Source: Pseudogulbenkiania subflava DSM 22618 | Lineage (GTDB): Bacteria; Pseudomonadota; Gammaproteobacteria; Burkholderiales; Chromobacteriaceae | NCBI RefSeq assembly: GCF_900177275.1 | Contig: NZ_FXAG01000006.1 | Coordinates: 62,001 to 126,000 of the forward strand | Direction: 5' to 3' | Length of the DNA stretch: 64,000 nt | Part shown: in pieces, positions 54,619 to 64,000 of the stretch | Layout of the letters: every line of letters begins with the position of its first letter | Position numbering within the stretch: position 1 is the first letter of the stretch | The notes under the pieces: model-generated | The model's database searches: none | Told to the model about the DNA's origin: nothing | The model's input: only the letters and a program-made list of their open reading frames with translations | Program-made: the position numbers and the translations under genes

Positions 54619-56547
54619 TCACGTAGGCTGTGTCTGAGCCTCTTCTTGTGCACGACATTTGGCAGCTATGAACTCGAAGATTGGCTTGAATGGTTCAAAG
54701 CATTCTGCTGGTAACTGTGGCACGACCGTCTTGGCAAAATGAGTCTTGTCCTTGTCTGACTTGAACGTCACCTTGCTTCCCCCGGGACAAGGCTCCTGGT
54801 GGTAATACTCTGCAGTAGCGGCTTGACCATAGAAGAGATGCTCGATCTCGCAGGAAGAGTCGCCACCAAAAGTCTCCTTTGTCTCCGAATTTTTAATGAC
54901 CTGCCTCAGGATATCGGCATGTTGCGGCACCGGCAGCATCAGAGCGTACGACTCCCCGTTCTTCCACTTCTTGATGAGCCCCCGCATTGGATCCGTAGCT
55001 AACACATCGCCATTCAAACCATTCCATTGATCATAAGCCTTGTCGAAATCAAAAAGAGCAAACACCGGTAATCCGCCCATCTCCCCATGGATGCGGTTAT
55101 CCGTCAGCAGCTGGTTAATGTACGTGCAGCTGAACGCATAGAAGGGGATGAAAGGCATATCCTCCTCGAATAATTTGTACCAAGCTTCCTTGAGGATGAT
55201 GGGGTCTGTACTGCCCTCGGTGAAGAGCACGGGCTTTTTCTCGATTTGGACAGCGTTGATGATGCTGAGCAGTTGCTCCTGCTCTGAAAACTTGATTAGG
55301 TCAGAGCTGAGTTTCTTGATGGCAATCGTTTTTGGCAGGTCATAGCAGTTAGCCTTGTTTTCCTTGATGTCGAAGAACTTGATTTTCTGCTTCTCATGGG
55401 GGATGAGCGTCACAGCGCTATGGCTACTCATCAGTACGTGGTTTTGCCTCGCTTCCGTGTCTGTTATTTCAAATACCTGCTTGAGGAAATCGAACTGCCA
55501 CTCCGGGTGTAGGAAGGCATCCGGCTCATCCAGCAATGTGAGGCAGTTACGGTCCTTAAACAGTTCAACGATGGAGTAGATGTAGACCGACTGGAACTGG
55601 CCGTCGCTGAAGTGGTTGATATTGCCTTCCAGACCAGAAGTAAGACGAAGAGGTACGGAGATGCCATCCAGCATACCCAGCGTTTTCAAGTTATCGAACT
55701 GGCGGAACAACTCCTGCCACTTACCGCTGAATGACTCTTGCAACTTGCTGATAGTCAAGTACAGCACGTATCGATCATCGCCGGAGAGATAACCCTCGGT
55801 TACCGTCAATGCATCGACATTACTCCAGATGCAATGGCTCAATGTATCGAGAAAATCCTTGGTAATGCCGTCGGCTTTCCAGTATCTGTCGGACTCGTCG
55901 TTAAGCTCAATGTCGAAGTCTTTTTTCCCTCGCGCATACTCCGGACGTTGCAGCTCGACCCGAAGCACGGGCTCCGCAACTTCGTCGGTCCCCGGTTTGG
56001 TGATGCCAAGTTTATCGATCCCGAGCTTTTGACGAATGAATGTGTGAGCTCGGCCACCTTCCGGCTGCACCAGCAGCACTGCCAGAAGCAGTGCTTTGTA
56101 TCCCGGGCCGATGCAGATGAAGCGACGTGAATCTTCAAGGTTTGCGCCCTTGATGCGCCCACGAAAATTTTTCTCGTAGTCCGCAACCAAGCTAGACACC
56201 GTAGTATTGTGGCCAGAGTAATAAATCAGCACATTGTCAGGAAATGGTGTCTGGCCCAGCGATTTTCGATCATTATCTTGGTTAATACGCAGCTTGCTGG
56301 TTTTCCATTCGATCTCGGTCTCTTGCTCATTGATTTCGTAGCGCAACGTATAATCGAAGCCAATATCGTTATCAGCTCGACCGAGCTGATCGAGATGGCG
56401 AAAGATCTCAATCAAGGCCTCGAATAGGTTAGATTTGCCGCTGCCGTTCTTACCGACGAATATGTCTATGAAACTGCTGCCATCAAAATTTAGAGAGAAG
56501 TCACGCAGGTTCTTGTATTGACTGATGTGAAGGTGTTTCAAGCGCAC
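54619..56547 (-). CDS. OLD-family ATPase with TOPRIM nuclease domain
   Basis: 642 aa. SMC/ABC-like ATPase: opening MRLKHLHISQYKNLRDFSL, Walker A GKNGSGKS (32-39), a signature-like NHFSDGQFQSVYI, and Walker B LTLLDEPDAFLHPEW (about 332-346). A TOPRIM domain follows: VLFTEGSTDPIIL (Glu at about 441) and VFALFDFDKAYDQ (DxD at about 499-501). OLD proteins are DNA nucleases used in phage exclusion. It lies 9 bases downstream of hsdS, which makes it a likely part of the restriction transcript. Confidence 0.9.
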   Translation of the reverse strand: MRLKHLHISQYKNLRDFSLNFDGSSFIDIFVGKNGSGKSNLFEALIEIFRHLDQLGRADNDIGFDYTLRYEINEQETEIEWKTSKLRINQDNDRKSLGQTPFPDNVLIYYSGHNTTVSSLVADYEKNFRGRIKGANLEDSRRFICIGPGYKALLLAVLLVQPEGGRAHTFIRQKLGIDKLGITKPGTDEVAEPVLRVELQRPEYARGKKDFDIELNDESDRYWKADGITKDFLDTLSHCIWSNVDALTVTEGYLSGDDRYVLYLTISKLQESFSGKWQELFRQFDNLKTLGMLDGISVPLRLTSGLEGNINHFSDGQFQSVYIYSIVELFKDRNCLTLLDEPDAFLHPEWQFDFLKQVFEITDTEARQNHVLMSSHSAVTLIPHEKQKIKFFDIKENKANCYDLPKTIAIKKLSSDLIKFSEQEQLLSIINAVQIEKKPVLFTEGSTDPIILKEAWYKLFEEDMPFIPFYAFSCTYINQLLTDNRIHGEMGGLPVFALFDFDKAYDQWNGLNGDVLATDPMRGLIKKWKNGESYALMLPVPQHADILRQVIKNSETKETFGGDSSCEIEHLFYGQAATAEYYHQEPCPGGSKVTFKSDKDKTHFAKTVVPQLPAECFEPFKPIFEFIAAKCRAQEEAQTQPT

Positions 56548-56556
56548 GTGGAAACC

Positions 56557-58281
56557 TCACATCTGTGCCATCACTGCATTGAGCAGTAAAGTTTTTTGGG
56601 TTGTGGCTGAGTATATTTGTTCTTCGAGAGATTCACATAAATCCATTAGCTGATCGATCTTGGAGACAATTTTCTTTTGTAGGTTTAGCGGTGGCAGAGG
56701 AATCGGTAGGCTGTTTAATGCCCCTTGATTTATTTTTGGCATGGTGCCAGACGTTCCAGATGCATTCTTTCGCAAATAGTCGCGACATGAATCTGAACTC
56801 ATGGCGTAAAGAACATAGTTCTTGTCGACTGAATCAGACAAGCGAATCTTCATCATCAAATCTGGATATATGTATTGATTTGGCTCGCCGCGATAAATAG
56901 CGGGGATGCCAACATATTCAATTGTGTTTCCTCTTTGAATGAGGATGTCTCCGTCTTGTAGCCACAGGTCAGACTCCGAGGGAACCTCAATGTCAAGGTA
57001 TTTGTAAAACTCGCCTCTGAATTTTCCGGAGGTGGTTGCACTCAGGGTGAGGGAGCGGACATTGGTTTCGTAGTCAACTGCTTTTGGGGAAAAACCATTA
57101 GTGGGCCCGAAGACTATCAAGTCTTGTAGTTGGACCCATAACCAGCCAATTGGCAACGGATAGGGCATTTCCTTCTCAGGAATTGGCCGCAGCGATTTTG
57201 GTGCCTTGATCTTGCCGATCTTAACGAGTCGCTTTTTCTCGAATTCGATCCCCCTGAGCAATTCGCAGGTGGGCTGATCATTAGGGTCTTGCGGGATGAG
57301 TTTGCCCATCACAGCCAGTTGCAAGATGGCTTTGCGCAATTCGGCGACGCTTTCTTTGACAGTGTAGAGTTCGCCGAAGTGCTCGGCGAGGAAAGCTTGG
57401 GCGCGTTGATGCTCGTCGGGCTCGGCGATGTTCAGCAGTTGCCTGACGGCGGCGGAGTGGACGGCCAGCCGCTTTTCTTCGTGATCAGTGCGCAGCTTTT
57501 CCAATGCATCGCAACGCGCCATCAGTTCGTCGATTTTGGCGACGATGCGGTTTTGTTCTGCAAGAGGAGGAAGCGGGATCAGTATCTCTACAAATTTGGC
57601 AATGGAAACGCCACCAATAATGCCTGTCATTGAATCTGCGAATGATTTTGCAAAAAACGGCGATAAATACGCAAAGAGAATGAATCGAGAAGGAATTTTC
57701 CCAAATAATTCATTGGCAAATAGCTTGTTGCCAAAACAAATGTCGCGCTCTGTCAGACCGCATTTTTTGCCGGCACTACCACCTTCTGCGCAGATCAATA
57801 CCGCGCCTGCGTGCGCAACTCTAAATTTCTCCTCATTGAGGGGAATGCAGATGCCATTATCGTAATCAAGCGGGTCCAGTCCGTAACCCACATCCTTGGT
57901 CGCGATATATGGCAATCCCTTTGCGCCAGCATACTTTGCATCCTTTTCGGATGCGTTGATACTGTTGCCGTTAAAAACATTACCAATGCTCCCAAGCCTT
58001 ATCCACTCCCACCCCTGTGGAAGCGCGTAGGGAATTTGCTCCGCCATGACTGGCGGAAGCTGCTTAGGTGTCTTGATCTTGCCTTCCTTGGCCAACCGCT
58101 TCTTCTCGACCTTAATTTCTTCCAACAATTCACTGGCTGGCTGATCATTCGTATTTTGTGGAGCGAGCTTGCCTTGCATGGCCAGTGTCAAAATCAGCTC
58201 TCGCAGTTTCTGGACGCCTTCGGGCGCGGCAAAGGTAGTATCAAAGTGCGCTTCCAGCAGAGCAGCAGTGTGCTTATTCAT
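56557..58281 (-). CDS. hsdS: Type I restriction enzyme specificity subunit HsdS
   Basis: 574 aa from the ATG at 58281 (MNKHTAALLEAHFD). Two target-recognition domains are visible, each introduced by a similar motif: LPQGWEWIRLGSIGNVFNG (first) and LPIGWLWVQLQDLIVFG (second), each followed by conserved spacer helices (PLPPLAEQNRIVAKIDELMARCDALEKL and PLPPLNLQKKIVSKIDQLMDLCESLEEQ). Full length, so both half-sites should be recognised. It overlaps the small ORF upstream by 8 bases. Confidence 0.95.
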   Translation of the reverse strand: MNKHTAALLEAHFDTTFAAPEGVQKLRELILTLAMQGKLAPQNTNDQPASELLEEIKVEKKRLAKEGKIKTPKQLPPVMAEQIPYALPQGWEWIRLGSIGNVFNGNSINASEKDAKYAGAKGLPYIATKDVGYGLDPLDYDNGICIPLNEEKFRVAHAGAVLICAEGGSAGKKCGLTERDICFGNKLFANELFGKIPSRFILFAYLSPFFAKSFADSMTGIIGGVSIAKFVEILIPLPPLAEQNRIVAKIDELMARCDALEKLRTDHEEKRLAVHSAAVRQLLNIAEPDEHQRAQAFLAEHFGELYTVKESVAELRKAILQLAVMGKLIPQDPNDQPTCELLRGIEFEKKRLVKIGKIKAPKSLRPIPEKEMPYPLPIGWLWVQLQDLIVFGPTNGFSPKAVDYETNVRSLTLSATTSGKFRGEFYKYLDIEVPSESDLWLQDGDILIQRGNTIEYVGIPAIYRGEPNQYIYPDLMMKIRLSDSVDKNYVLYAMSSDSCRDYLRKNASGTSGTMPKINQGALNSLPIPLPPLNLQKKIVSKIDQLMDLCESLEEQIYSATTQKTLLLNAVMAQM

Positions 58282-58531
58282 CTTTAGGTCCCTCTGCCCC
58301 TTGTTCCAGCGCAGCTCGTTCGCGCTCCAGTTCGGCACACAGTTCGGCCTCGCTGGGCAGGATCAGCCGGTACTTGCTGGCAAACAGTTGCCCTCCTTGC
58401 TCAAACTCGACGATGTGGCGGTACTTCCCATGCACCATGTCCACCGCCCGCAGGGCACGTTGGCGGCCTTGCTGGATCAGCTCGCGCAGAGCGTTCAGCA
58501 GCTGGTCAGGCATGGTTGTGATCTGGCTCAT
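58274..58531 (-). CDS. 85-residue miniature ORF, internally deleted DUF1016/YhcG-like
   Basis: ATG at 58531 overlaps the hsdM stop (ATGA), and its stop overlaps hsdS. N-terminal LLNALRELIQQGRQRALRAVDMV resembles the start of DUF1016 (YhcG) nucleases; the C-terminal FASKYRLILPSEAELCAELERERAAL resembles their end. The middle, including the PD-(D/E)xK core, is absent. So it looks like an in-frame deletion that left a short, translationally coupling peptide. A genuine small restriction-associated protein is the alternative. Confidence 0.6.
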   Translation of the reverse strand: MSQITTMPDQLLNALRELIQQGRQRALRAVDMVHGKYRHIVEFEQGGQLFASKYRLILPSEAELCAELERERAALEQGAEGPKDE

Positions 58532-60012
58532 GCCTGCTCCCCGCTCGTGGCCCGTAGCGCATTCAGCAATTCGGTCTTGAGCACCTGCTGGGCGGCTGCC
58601 AACTGGCGAGAGATATCCTGATACTCCGCCATCAGCTCGGTTGGGTCTCCGTGGTGGACGGCCACTTGGTGCGGGTTCTTGCCCACGGCATCCAGGTTGT
58701 AGTTCTTCTCGGCAATCTCTTTGGCCGGCACCATCCACGCGTATTCCGTGGTCTTGCGACCCTTGCGCTGCGGTCCGCCCCACCATGCCTTTTCAAGGTC
58801 GAACTCTTCAATGGACAAGGGCTTGGAGCGTGAATAGCTCTTGTAACCTTCCGGGTAGGGGTGCTCGAAGAACCAGACATCCTGCGTGGGGCCGCCCTTC
58901 TCGAAGAACAGGATGTTGGTGGCAATGCTGGTATAGGGCGCGAACACGCCTTTGGGCAAACGCACGATGGTGTGCAGGTTGAACTCTTCCAGCAGCTCAC
59001 GCTTGAGTGTGGTCTTCACCCCTTCACCAAACAGGAAGCCATCGGGCAGCACTACAGCGGCACGGCCGGTGTCATACTTGAGCAGGTGCATGATAAGCGC
59101 CATGAAAAGATCGGCGGTCTCGCGGGTCTGGTGCTTGGCGAGAAAGTTCTTTTCGATGCCGTCTTCTTCCATCCCACCAAACGGTGGGTTGGTGATAATG
59201 ATGTCCATCCGGTCACGCGGGCCGTAATCCTTAAACGGACGAGAGAGCGTGTTGTCGTGACGGATGTTGGTTGGCACATTGATGCCATGCAGCATCATGT
59301 TGGTCATGGCAAGCATGTGCGGCAGCGGCTTTTTCTCCACGCCATGGATGCTGTTTTGCAGCCGTTCGTCGTCACCCGGGTTTTTGACTTGCTTTTTCAG
59401 GTGCTCGATCGCGCAGGTGAGGAAACCCCCTGTACCGCAGGCCGGATCAAGAATGCTTTCACCCAGTTGCGGATTGAGAATATCAACCATGAACTGGGTG
59501 ACGGCTCGCGGGGTGTAGTACTCACCTGCATTGCCGGCCGACTGCAGGTCCGCTAGGATCTTCTCGTAGATGTCGTTGAAGACGTGGCGGTCACTGGACG
59601 AGTTGAAGTCCACATCCTCTTCAATGGTGTTGATCACTTGCCGCAGCAAAGTGCCGGACTTCATGTAGTTATAAGCGTCCTCAAACACCGAGCCGACCAC
59701 GCGGCCGTGCGCGGAGACCCCTGCTGAGGTGGCCAGTTTTTTGAGCGAGGGGAACAGGTCGTTGTTGACGAAGTCGATCAGCTCTTCACCGGTCATGCCT
59801 TCGGGGTTTTTGGCCCAGTTGCTCCAGCGAAAACGGCCTTGCAGCGGTGACTTGTAGTTGGCTAGCGTGAGCTCCCATTCCTGCTCTTTGTCGTCATAGA
59901 TTTTCAGGAATAGCAACCAACAAATCTGGCTGATGCGCTGGGCGTCACCATCGACGCCGACATCTTTGCGCATGATGTCCTGAATGGATTTAATGAGTGT
60001 GGCGAGTGACAT
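58528..60012 (-). CDS. hsdM: Type I restriction enzyme methylase subunit HsdM
   Basis: 494 aa N6-adenine methyltransferase. N-terminal HsdM_N helical domain (LATLIKSIQDIMRKDVGVDG), SAM-binding DPACGTGGFLTCAIEHL (about 187-203), and catalytic NPPFGGMEEDG (about 275). YYTPRAVTQFMVDIL marks the conserved start of the catalytic domain. Downstream of hsdR, 25 bases away on the same strand; overlaps the 85-residue ORF. Confidence 0.96.
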   Translation of the reverse strand: MSLATLIKSIQDIMRKDVGVDGDAQRISQICWLLFLKIYDDKEQEWELTLANYKSPLQGRFRWSNWAKNPEGMTGEELIDFVNNDLFPSLKKLATSAGVSAHGRVVGSVFEDAYNYMKSGTLLRQVINTIEEDVDFNSSSDRHVFNDIYEKILADLQSAGNAGEYYTPRAVTQFMVDILNPQLGESILDPACGTGGFLTCAIEHLKKQVKNPGDDERLQNSIHGVEKKPLPHMLAMTNMMLHGINVPTNIRHDNTLSRPFKDYGPRDRMDIIITNPPFGGMEEDGIEKNFLAKHQTRETADLFMALIMHLLKYDTGRAAVVLPDGFLFGEGVKTTLKRELLEEFNLHTIVRLPKGVFAPYTSIATNILFFEKGGPTQDVWFFEHPYPEGYKSYSRSKPLSIEEFDLEKAWWGGPQRKGRKTTEYAWMVPAKEIAEKNYNLDAVGKNPHQVAVHHGDPTELMAEYQDISRQLAAAQQVLKTELLNALRATSGEQA

Positions 60013-60037
60013 ATCGGTGTCCTGGTTCTAGTTCTTC

Positions 60038-62428
60038 TCAGGCGCTGTAAAGCGCTTGTTCGAGCTCGTTGACGGCTTGCTCGTATTGAGCCTTGCCGCC
60101 AAAGGCGCGGATGAGTTCGATGGGGGTCCCCAGCCGGTTGAACGGGGCAATGGTGAGGATTTGCGTTTCCTCTATGGCTGCAACGCCTTCGTCAGCATAT
60201 TTGTCGAGCAAGGCTTCAAGGACTGCCTGCGCCTGTTCGCCATACTTGGCAAAGTAGTGGCGTTTTTTGACCTGCTCGACCCGCTCCTTGCGGGTGAGTG
60301 GGGGCTGATCCCAGGCCACGTGACAGAGAAGGTCGAATGGGTCAAACGCCTTGCCAAATTGCTTGCTAACTTCCTCAGCCAACGCTTCAAAAAAGATGCC
60401 CTGACTGGCCAGTTCGTCGATGATGGCTTGTTTCTTTTCGGCGCTGCTCCAGCGGAGCAGGAAATCGTCAAGTGAGGCAAACTCTTTGGCCAGCGTGTTG
60501 CGGGTGTAGTCCTTCAGAGACTCTGTGATCAGCTTGCCGTTGGCGTCAAAGTACTGCACACGCTCGGCGACCATCTTTACTTCGACGGTGGCCACCACGT
60601 AGCGGCGCACGCGGCCATCGTCGTCACCCGGTTCAGACATACCTGTCCAACGTGATTCGCCCTCAGTGGGATAGGTGAAGCCTTCCTGGGCTTCGTCTCC
60701 CTCATTTAGCATGCCGTCCTGTTTGTCTGGCGGCACGGGCGATGCATCACCTTTGGGTTCATAGATTTGGACCGGATCGCCATCGAAAGCAGGATCAGCA
60801 AATAGCTCGGTGGCCTTCTTGAAGTCGAGGATGGTGAAGTAGTACTTGTCGAAGTCTTCGTTGATGCGTGTTCCCCGCCCAATTATCTGCTTGAATTCGG
60901 TCATGGACTGGATGCGTTGATCCAACACGATCAACTTGCAGGTCTGGGCATCAACACCAGTCGTCATTAGCTTGGACGTGGTAGCGATGACCGGGTACTT
61001 GCTCTCGGGAAAGATGAAGTTGTCGAGCTCTAGCTTGCCCTCTTCGTTGTCGCCGGTAATGCGCATAACATACTTGCTGCTTTGCGCGACCAGATCGGCG
61101 TTCTCATTGACCAAGGCCTGGCGCATGCGCTCGGCGTGATCGATGTTGTCGCAGTAAACGATGGTCTTGTCGAAGCGGTTGGTGGCTTTGAGGAAGTCGC
61201 TGATTTTCTTGGCCACCATCAGCGTGCGCTGCTCCAGCACAAGATTGCGGTCGAAGTCGCGCTGGTTGTAGATGCGGTCTTCGATCTCGTTACCGAGCTT
61301 GTCCAGCATTCCCTTGTCGGGGCGCCAGCCGGTAAGGTCTTTGTCCAGGTCAATGCGCACCACCTTGTAGGGCGCAAGGAAGCCATCGTCGATGCCCTGG
61401 CGCAACGAGTAGGTGTAGATGGGCTCACCGAAGTAATCGATGTTGGAAACGTCCTTCGTTTCCTTAGGCGTTGCGGTCAGACCAATCTGGGTGGCTGAAT
61501 GGAAGTACGTCAGGATCTCGCGCCATGCTGAGTCTGCTGCAGCGCTACCCCGATGGCATTCATCGATGACGATCAGGTCGAAAAAATCTGGACTGAACTG
61601 CTTGTAGATGTTCCGCTCTTCTTCGGTACCAGTGACGGCCTGATACAGGGAAAGATAAATTTCATACGACTTGTTGGCCTGCCGCTTTTGGATCTTCGTC
61701 ATGGCCGAGCCGAAGGGCTTGAAGTCGTTGGTCATGGTCTGATCGACCAAAATGTTGCGGTCTGCTAGAAAGAAGATGCGTTTCTTGGCCCGCGACTTCC
61801 ACAGCCGCCAGATGATCTGGAAGGCGGTATAGGTCTTGCCAGTGCCGGTTGCCATCACCAGCAGGATGCGCTGTTGGCCTTTGGCGATGGCCTCGATGGT
61901 CTTGTTGATGGCAAGCAGCTGGTAGTAACGGGGCGTCTTGTTGCTGCCGTCGCTGTAGTAGTCCTGGCTCACCAGCTCCTGCTGCTGCGTGTTCAGTCCT
62001 TGGTGGTCGGCCCACCAGTGCCAGAGCATTTCTGCACTTGGGAACTCATCAAGCCCCAGTTCACGTTCGACGACACCATCTGAGGCAATCTTGTTGTGGA
62101 ACAGGAAGCCATCGCCATTGCTGCTGAACACGAATGGCACTTGCAGCAACTCTGCGTAGCCCAACGCCTGCTGCATGCCGTCACCCAAGCTGTGGTTGTT
62201 GTCCTTCGCCTCGATGACCGCGATGGGTAGATTTGGCTTGTGGAAGAGAACGTAGTCAGCCCGCTTGTGTTGGGCGCGGGTGTGCAACTTGCCGCGCACG
62301 ATGATGCGCCCTTTGGTGAGGGGAAACTCCTCACGGACTTGGGTAGCGACATCCCAGCCGGCCTGCTCCAGCGAGGGAGTGATGAACTTGGTACAGATGT
62401 CACGTTCGGAGAGCGCCTTCTTATTCAT
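60038..62428 (-). CDS. hsdR: Type I restriction enzyme endonuclease/translocase subunit HsdR
   Basis: 796 aa. N-terminal PD-(D/E)xK nuclease with [24 protein letters not shown] (Asp and Glu-Ala-Lys, about 57-72). Superfamily 2 translocase with Walker [14 protein letters not shown] (about 190), DEAD-box variant [10 protein letters not shown] (about 287), and LTATPKET. Motif VI region [12 protein letters not shown] is followed by the EcoEI-type C-terminal domain. Size fits the short type I R subunits. The start overlaps the stop of the RHH gene by ATGA. Confidence 0.95.
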   Translation of the reverse strand: MNKKALSERDICTKFITPSLEQAGWDVATQVREEFPLTKGRIIVRGKLHTRAQHKRADYVLFHKPNLPIAVIEAKDNNHSLGDGMQQALGYAELLQVPFVFSSNGDGFLFHNKIASDGVVERELGLDEFPSAEMLWHWWADHQGLNTQQQELVSQDYYSDGSNKTPRYYQLLAINKTIEAIAKGQQRILLVMATGTGKTYTAFQIIWRLWKSRAKKRIFFLADRNILVDQTMTNDFKPFGSAMTKIQKRQANKSYEIYLSLYQAVTGTEEERNIYKQFSPDFFDLIVIDECHRGSAAADSAWREILTYFHSATQIGLTATPKETKDVSNIDYFGEPIYTYSLRQGIDDGFLAPYKVVRIDLDKDLTGWRPDKGMLDKLGNEIEDRIYNQRDFDRNLVLEQRTLMVAKKISDFLKATNRFDKTIVYCDNIDHAERMRQALVNENADLVAQSSKYVMRITGDNEEGKLELDNFIFPESKYPVIATTSKLMTTGVDAQTCKLIVLDQRIQSMTEFKQIIGRGTRINEDFDKYYFTILDFKKATELFADPAFDGDPVQIYEPKGDASPVPPDKQDGMLNEGDEAQEGFTYPTEGESRWTGMSEPGDDDGRVRRYVVATVEVKMVAERVQYFDANGKLITESLKDYTRNTLAKEFASLDDFLLRWSSAEKKQAIIDELASQGIFFEALAEEVSKQFGKAFDPFDLLCHVAWDQPPLTRKERVEQVKKRHYFAKYGEQAQAVLEALLDKYADEGVAAIEETQILTIAPFNRLGTPIELIRAFGGKAQYEQAVNELEQALYSA

Positions 62429-62616
62429 GCTTTCCCTGCGCCTTCTGATTGGAGCGACTCAACGGCCTTGATGTTGTGCGCCCGTGCGTACTCCAATATC
62501 AGGATCTCGATCATCGATGCTACGGACCGCCGCTCACGATCAGCGGCCATGCGAAGTAGTTGCTTGATCTCGGAGGAGGTGCGGATGGAGAGGGTTTCGT
62601 CTTTCAGGCGTGACAT
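62425..62616 (-). CDS. Ribbon-helix-helix protein leading the restriction operon
   Basis: 63 aa: [20 protein letters not shown] and [20 protein letters not shown] form the strand-helix-helix of a CopG/Arc-type DNA-binding dimer. It is translationally coupled to hsdR (ATGA), so it is the first gene of the restriction operon. It may repress the operon, as controller proteins do. A TTGCA-N7-TGCAA inverted repeat lies 42 bases upstream. Confidence 0.85.
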   Translation of the reverse strand: MSRLKDETLSIRTSSEIKQLLRMAADRERRSVASMIEILILEYARAHNIKAVESLQSEGAGKA

Positions 62617-62657
62617 GGCGGCGTCTCGTCAAGGGTGTAACGCCAATGTACTGCCTT

Positions 62658-62674
62658 TTGCATCATATTTGCAA
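62658..62674. promoter_or_regulatory. Candidate operator for the RHH regulator
   Basis: TTGCA-TCATATT-TGCAA is a 5-bp inverted repeat with a 7-base spacer, 42-58 bases upstream of the RHH start codon. Confidence 0.35.
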
Positions 62675-62814
62675 TGCTGATCAAAAGGCTGATTGGGCCA
62701 GCAGTTGTCAAGAAGTGGGGGTGCCAATACCTGATGAAGGCATGACGGACAGGCCTTTGAGTGGCCGCTCGGAGGTGTCAGTAATTCTGTGTGCTGAGGT
62801 CGGTTAAACAAATC

Positions 62815-64000
62815 TCAGCCTAAGGCGTTCGTGAAGCGTTCGTCGAACAGAATGGCAAACTGGTTGGCCGCCTGCTTCCAGGTGATGGGCGGCATCTTCC
62901 AGTCTTTCTCAATGTTGCGCAAGGCCAGGTACAACAGCTTGCTGGCCGCTTCGTCGCTCGGGAAGTGACCCCGGTTTTTGACGATCTTGCGCAACTGCAT
63001 ATGCATGCTCTCGATCGCGTTGGTGGTGTAAATGATCTTGCGCACTTCGGGCGGGTAAGCGAAGAACGGGATGACCTGCTCCCACTGCCGCCGCCACATG
63101 GCGGCCACCGTCGGAAATTTCTGGCCCCAGTCGCTCTCGGCAAAGGTGTTCAGCGCGTCGGCTGCGGCGTCGGCCGTGACGGCCTGGTAAATCGGCTTGA
63201 GCGCGGCAGCCAACCCCTTGCGATCCTTCCAGCTCGCCAGATTGAGCGAATTGCGGATCAGGTGGACGATACAGGTCTGGATTTGCGCCTGCGGATAGAC
63301 GGCTTCGATCGCTTCCGGGAAGCCGCGCAGGCCGTCGACGACGGCGATCAGAACGTCGTCCAGGCCACGGTTCTTCAGCTCGTTGAAGACCTTGAGCCAG
63401 AACTTGGCGCCCTCGGTTTGCTCGATCCACAGCCCCAGCACTTCCTTGCGCCCGTCGGCACGAATGCCGAGCGCCAGGTAGACGGCCTTGTTCCTGACGG
63501 TGCCTTCGTCACGAATCTTCAGGCGCAGCGCATCGAAATAGACGATCGGGTACATCGCTTCGAGCGGACGCTGCTGCCACTGCTCGACCTCGGCCAGCAC
63601 TTCGTCGGTGATGGTGGAGATCAGATCGGGCGAGACTTGCAGCCCATACAGTTCCTGCAGGTGCCCCTGAATCTCGCGCACGCTCATCCCGCGCGCATAC
63701 ATGCTGATGACGTGGTCGTCGAAGCCGGGTAGACGGCGCTGATACTTGGCAACCAGCTGCGGTTCGAAGGTGGCCAGCCGGTCGCGTGGGATATCGAGCT
63801 CCAGCTCGCCGTTGGGCGTAAGAACGGTCTTGGAACTGGTGCCGTTCCGATGGTTGCCGGCCTTGCCTTGTGATGCTTCGTTAGCCAGGTGGTGGGTCAG
63901 TTCAGCGGCTAGCATACGCTCGGCTAGCTGCTTCTTGAGGAGGCCGGCCAAGCCCGATTCACCGAGGATCGATTCGGCGTCTTTGTTCTCGACCTGAGCC
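62815..64000 (-). CDS. IS256-family transposase, 5' end beyond the window
   Basis: At least 394 codons, open to the window edge. Conserved Mutator-type transposase text: ENKDAESILGESGLAGLLKK, HHLANEASQGKAGNHRNGTS, VYFDALRLKIRDEGTVRNKA (first Asp), VVDGLRGFPEAIEAVYP (second Asp) with IQTCIVHLIRNSL, and YTTNAIESMHMQLRKIVKNR with the Glu. The C-terminal stop is intact. Since homology runs to position 64000 with no start, the gene continues to the right. The IS right inverted repeat would be in about 62,770-62,814 but cannot be confirmed without the other end. Confidence 0.93.
   Translation of the reverse strand, partial: AQVENKDAESILGESGLAGLLKKQLAERMLAAELTHHLANEASQGKAGNHRNGTSSKTVLTPNGELELDIPRDRLATFEPQLVAKYQRRLPGFDDHVISMYARGMSVREIQGHLQELYGLQVSPDLISTITDEVLAEVEQWQQRPLEAMYPIVYFDALRLKIRDEGTVRNKAVYLALGIRADGRKEVLGLWIEQTEGAKFWLKVFNELKNRGLDDVLIAVVDGLRGFPEAIEAVYPQAQIQTCIVHLIRNSLNLASWKDRKGLAAALKPIYQAVTADAAADALNTFAESDWGQKFPTVAAMWRRQWEQVIPFFAYPPEVRKIIYTTNAIESMHMQLRKIVKNRGHFPSDEAASKLLYLALRNIEKDWKMPPITWKQAANQFAILFDERFTNALG

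Overview
The window reads as the chromosome of a GC-rich betaproteobacterium, most likely from the Neisseriales/Chromobacteriaceae. That placement rests on the gene content and style of the first 18 kb and is an inference. It falls into two contrasting parts.

Positions 1-18,290 are ordinary core chromosome with dense, high-GC genes. They hold rpiA, ispF, ispD, dnaQ, rnhA with a SAM methyltransferase, gloB, an MltD-type lytic transglycosylase, dtd, yaaA, an Aer-like chemoreceptor, an initiator tRNA-Met with a readable promoter and terminator, acyP, metG, an Mrp-type Fe-S scaffold ATPase and a Kef-type cation/proton antiporter. Several overlap by ATGA (rnhA/methyltransferase, dnaQ/ispD). Two structured intergenic repeats lie here: one between ispF and ispD, and a MITE-like inverted-repeat element between metG and mrp.

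At about 18,292 a PLP aminotransferase gene is cut. Only its C-terminal two thirds remains, and everything to its right, to the end of the window, is a composite genomic island. The island opens with a four-gene operon of three large tyrosine-recombinase-like proteins and a small helical protein, all overlapping or abutting. After it come cargo blocks separated by insertion sequences: a nuclease-like orphan; an IS1111-group IS110 element with a probable guide-RNA region; a pair of lipoprotein genes, one with a pretoxin-like motif, followed by a 44-residue membrane peptide; an XRE regulator; an IS5 copy with a TTAG target duplication; a class II Fic protein; an IS1182 copy with an amber codon in its transposase; an IS91-like remnant; a three-gene secreted cassette (a MACPF-like protein plus two paralogous secreted proteins); and an IS21 copy.

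From 43 kb onward the cargo is mostly stress and defence: umuDC, in which UmuD has lost both catalytic residues, plus a linked ORF; a DUF3883 nuclease-like protein; an operon of metallo-beta-lactamase, E2-E1-JAB fusion and patatin phospholipase; a HigB/HigA-IrrE toxin-antitoxin pair under a 29-bp iterated operator; and a type I restriction operon (RHH protein, hsdR, hsdM, a deleted DUF1016 ORF, hsdS) that runs into an OLD-like ATPase-TOPRIM protein, with a DUF4238-like protein beyond. An IS256 transposase runs off the right edge. The missing 5' part of the aminotransferase gene was not found, so the island's right end lies outside the window or has been lost.
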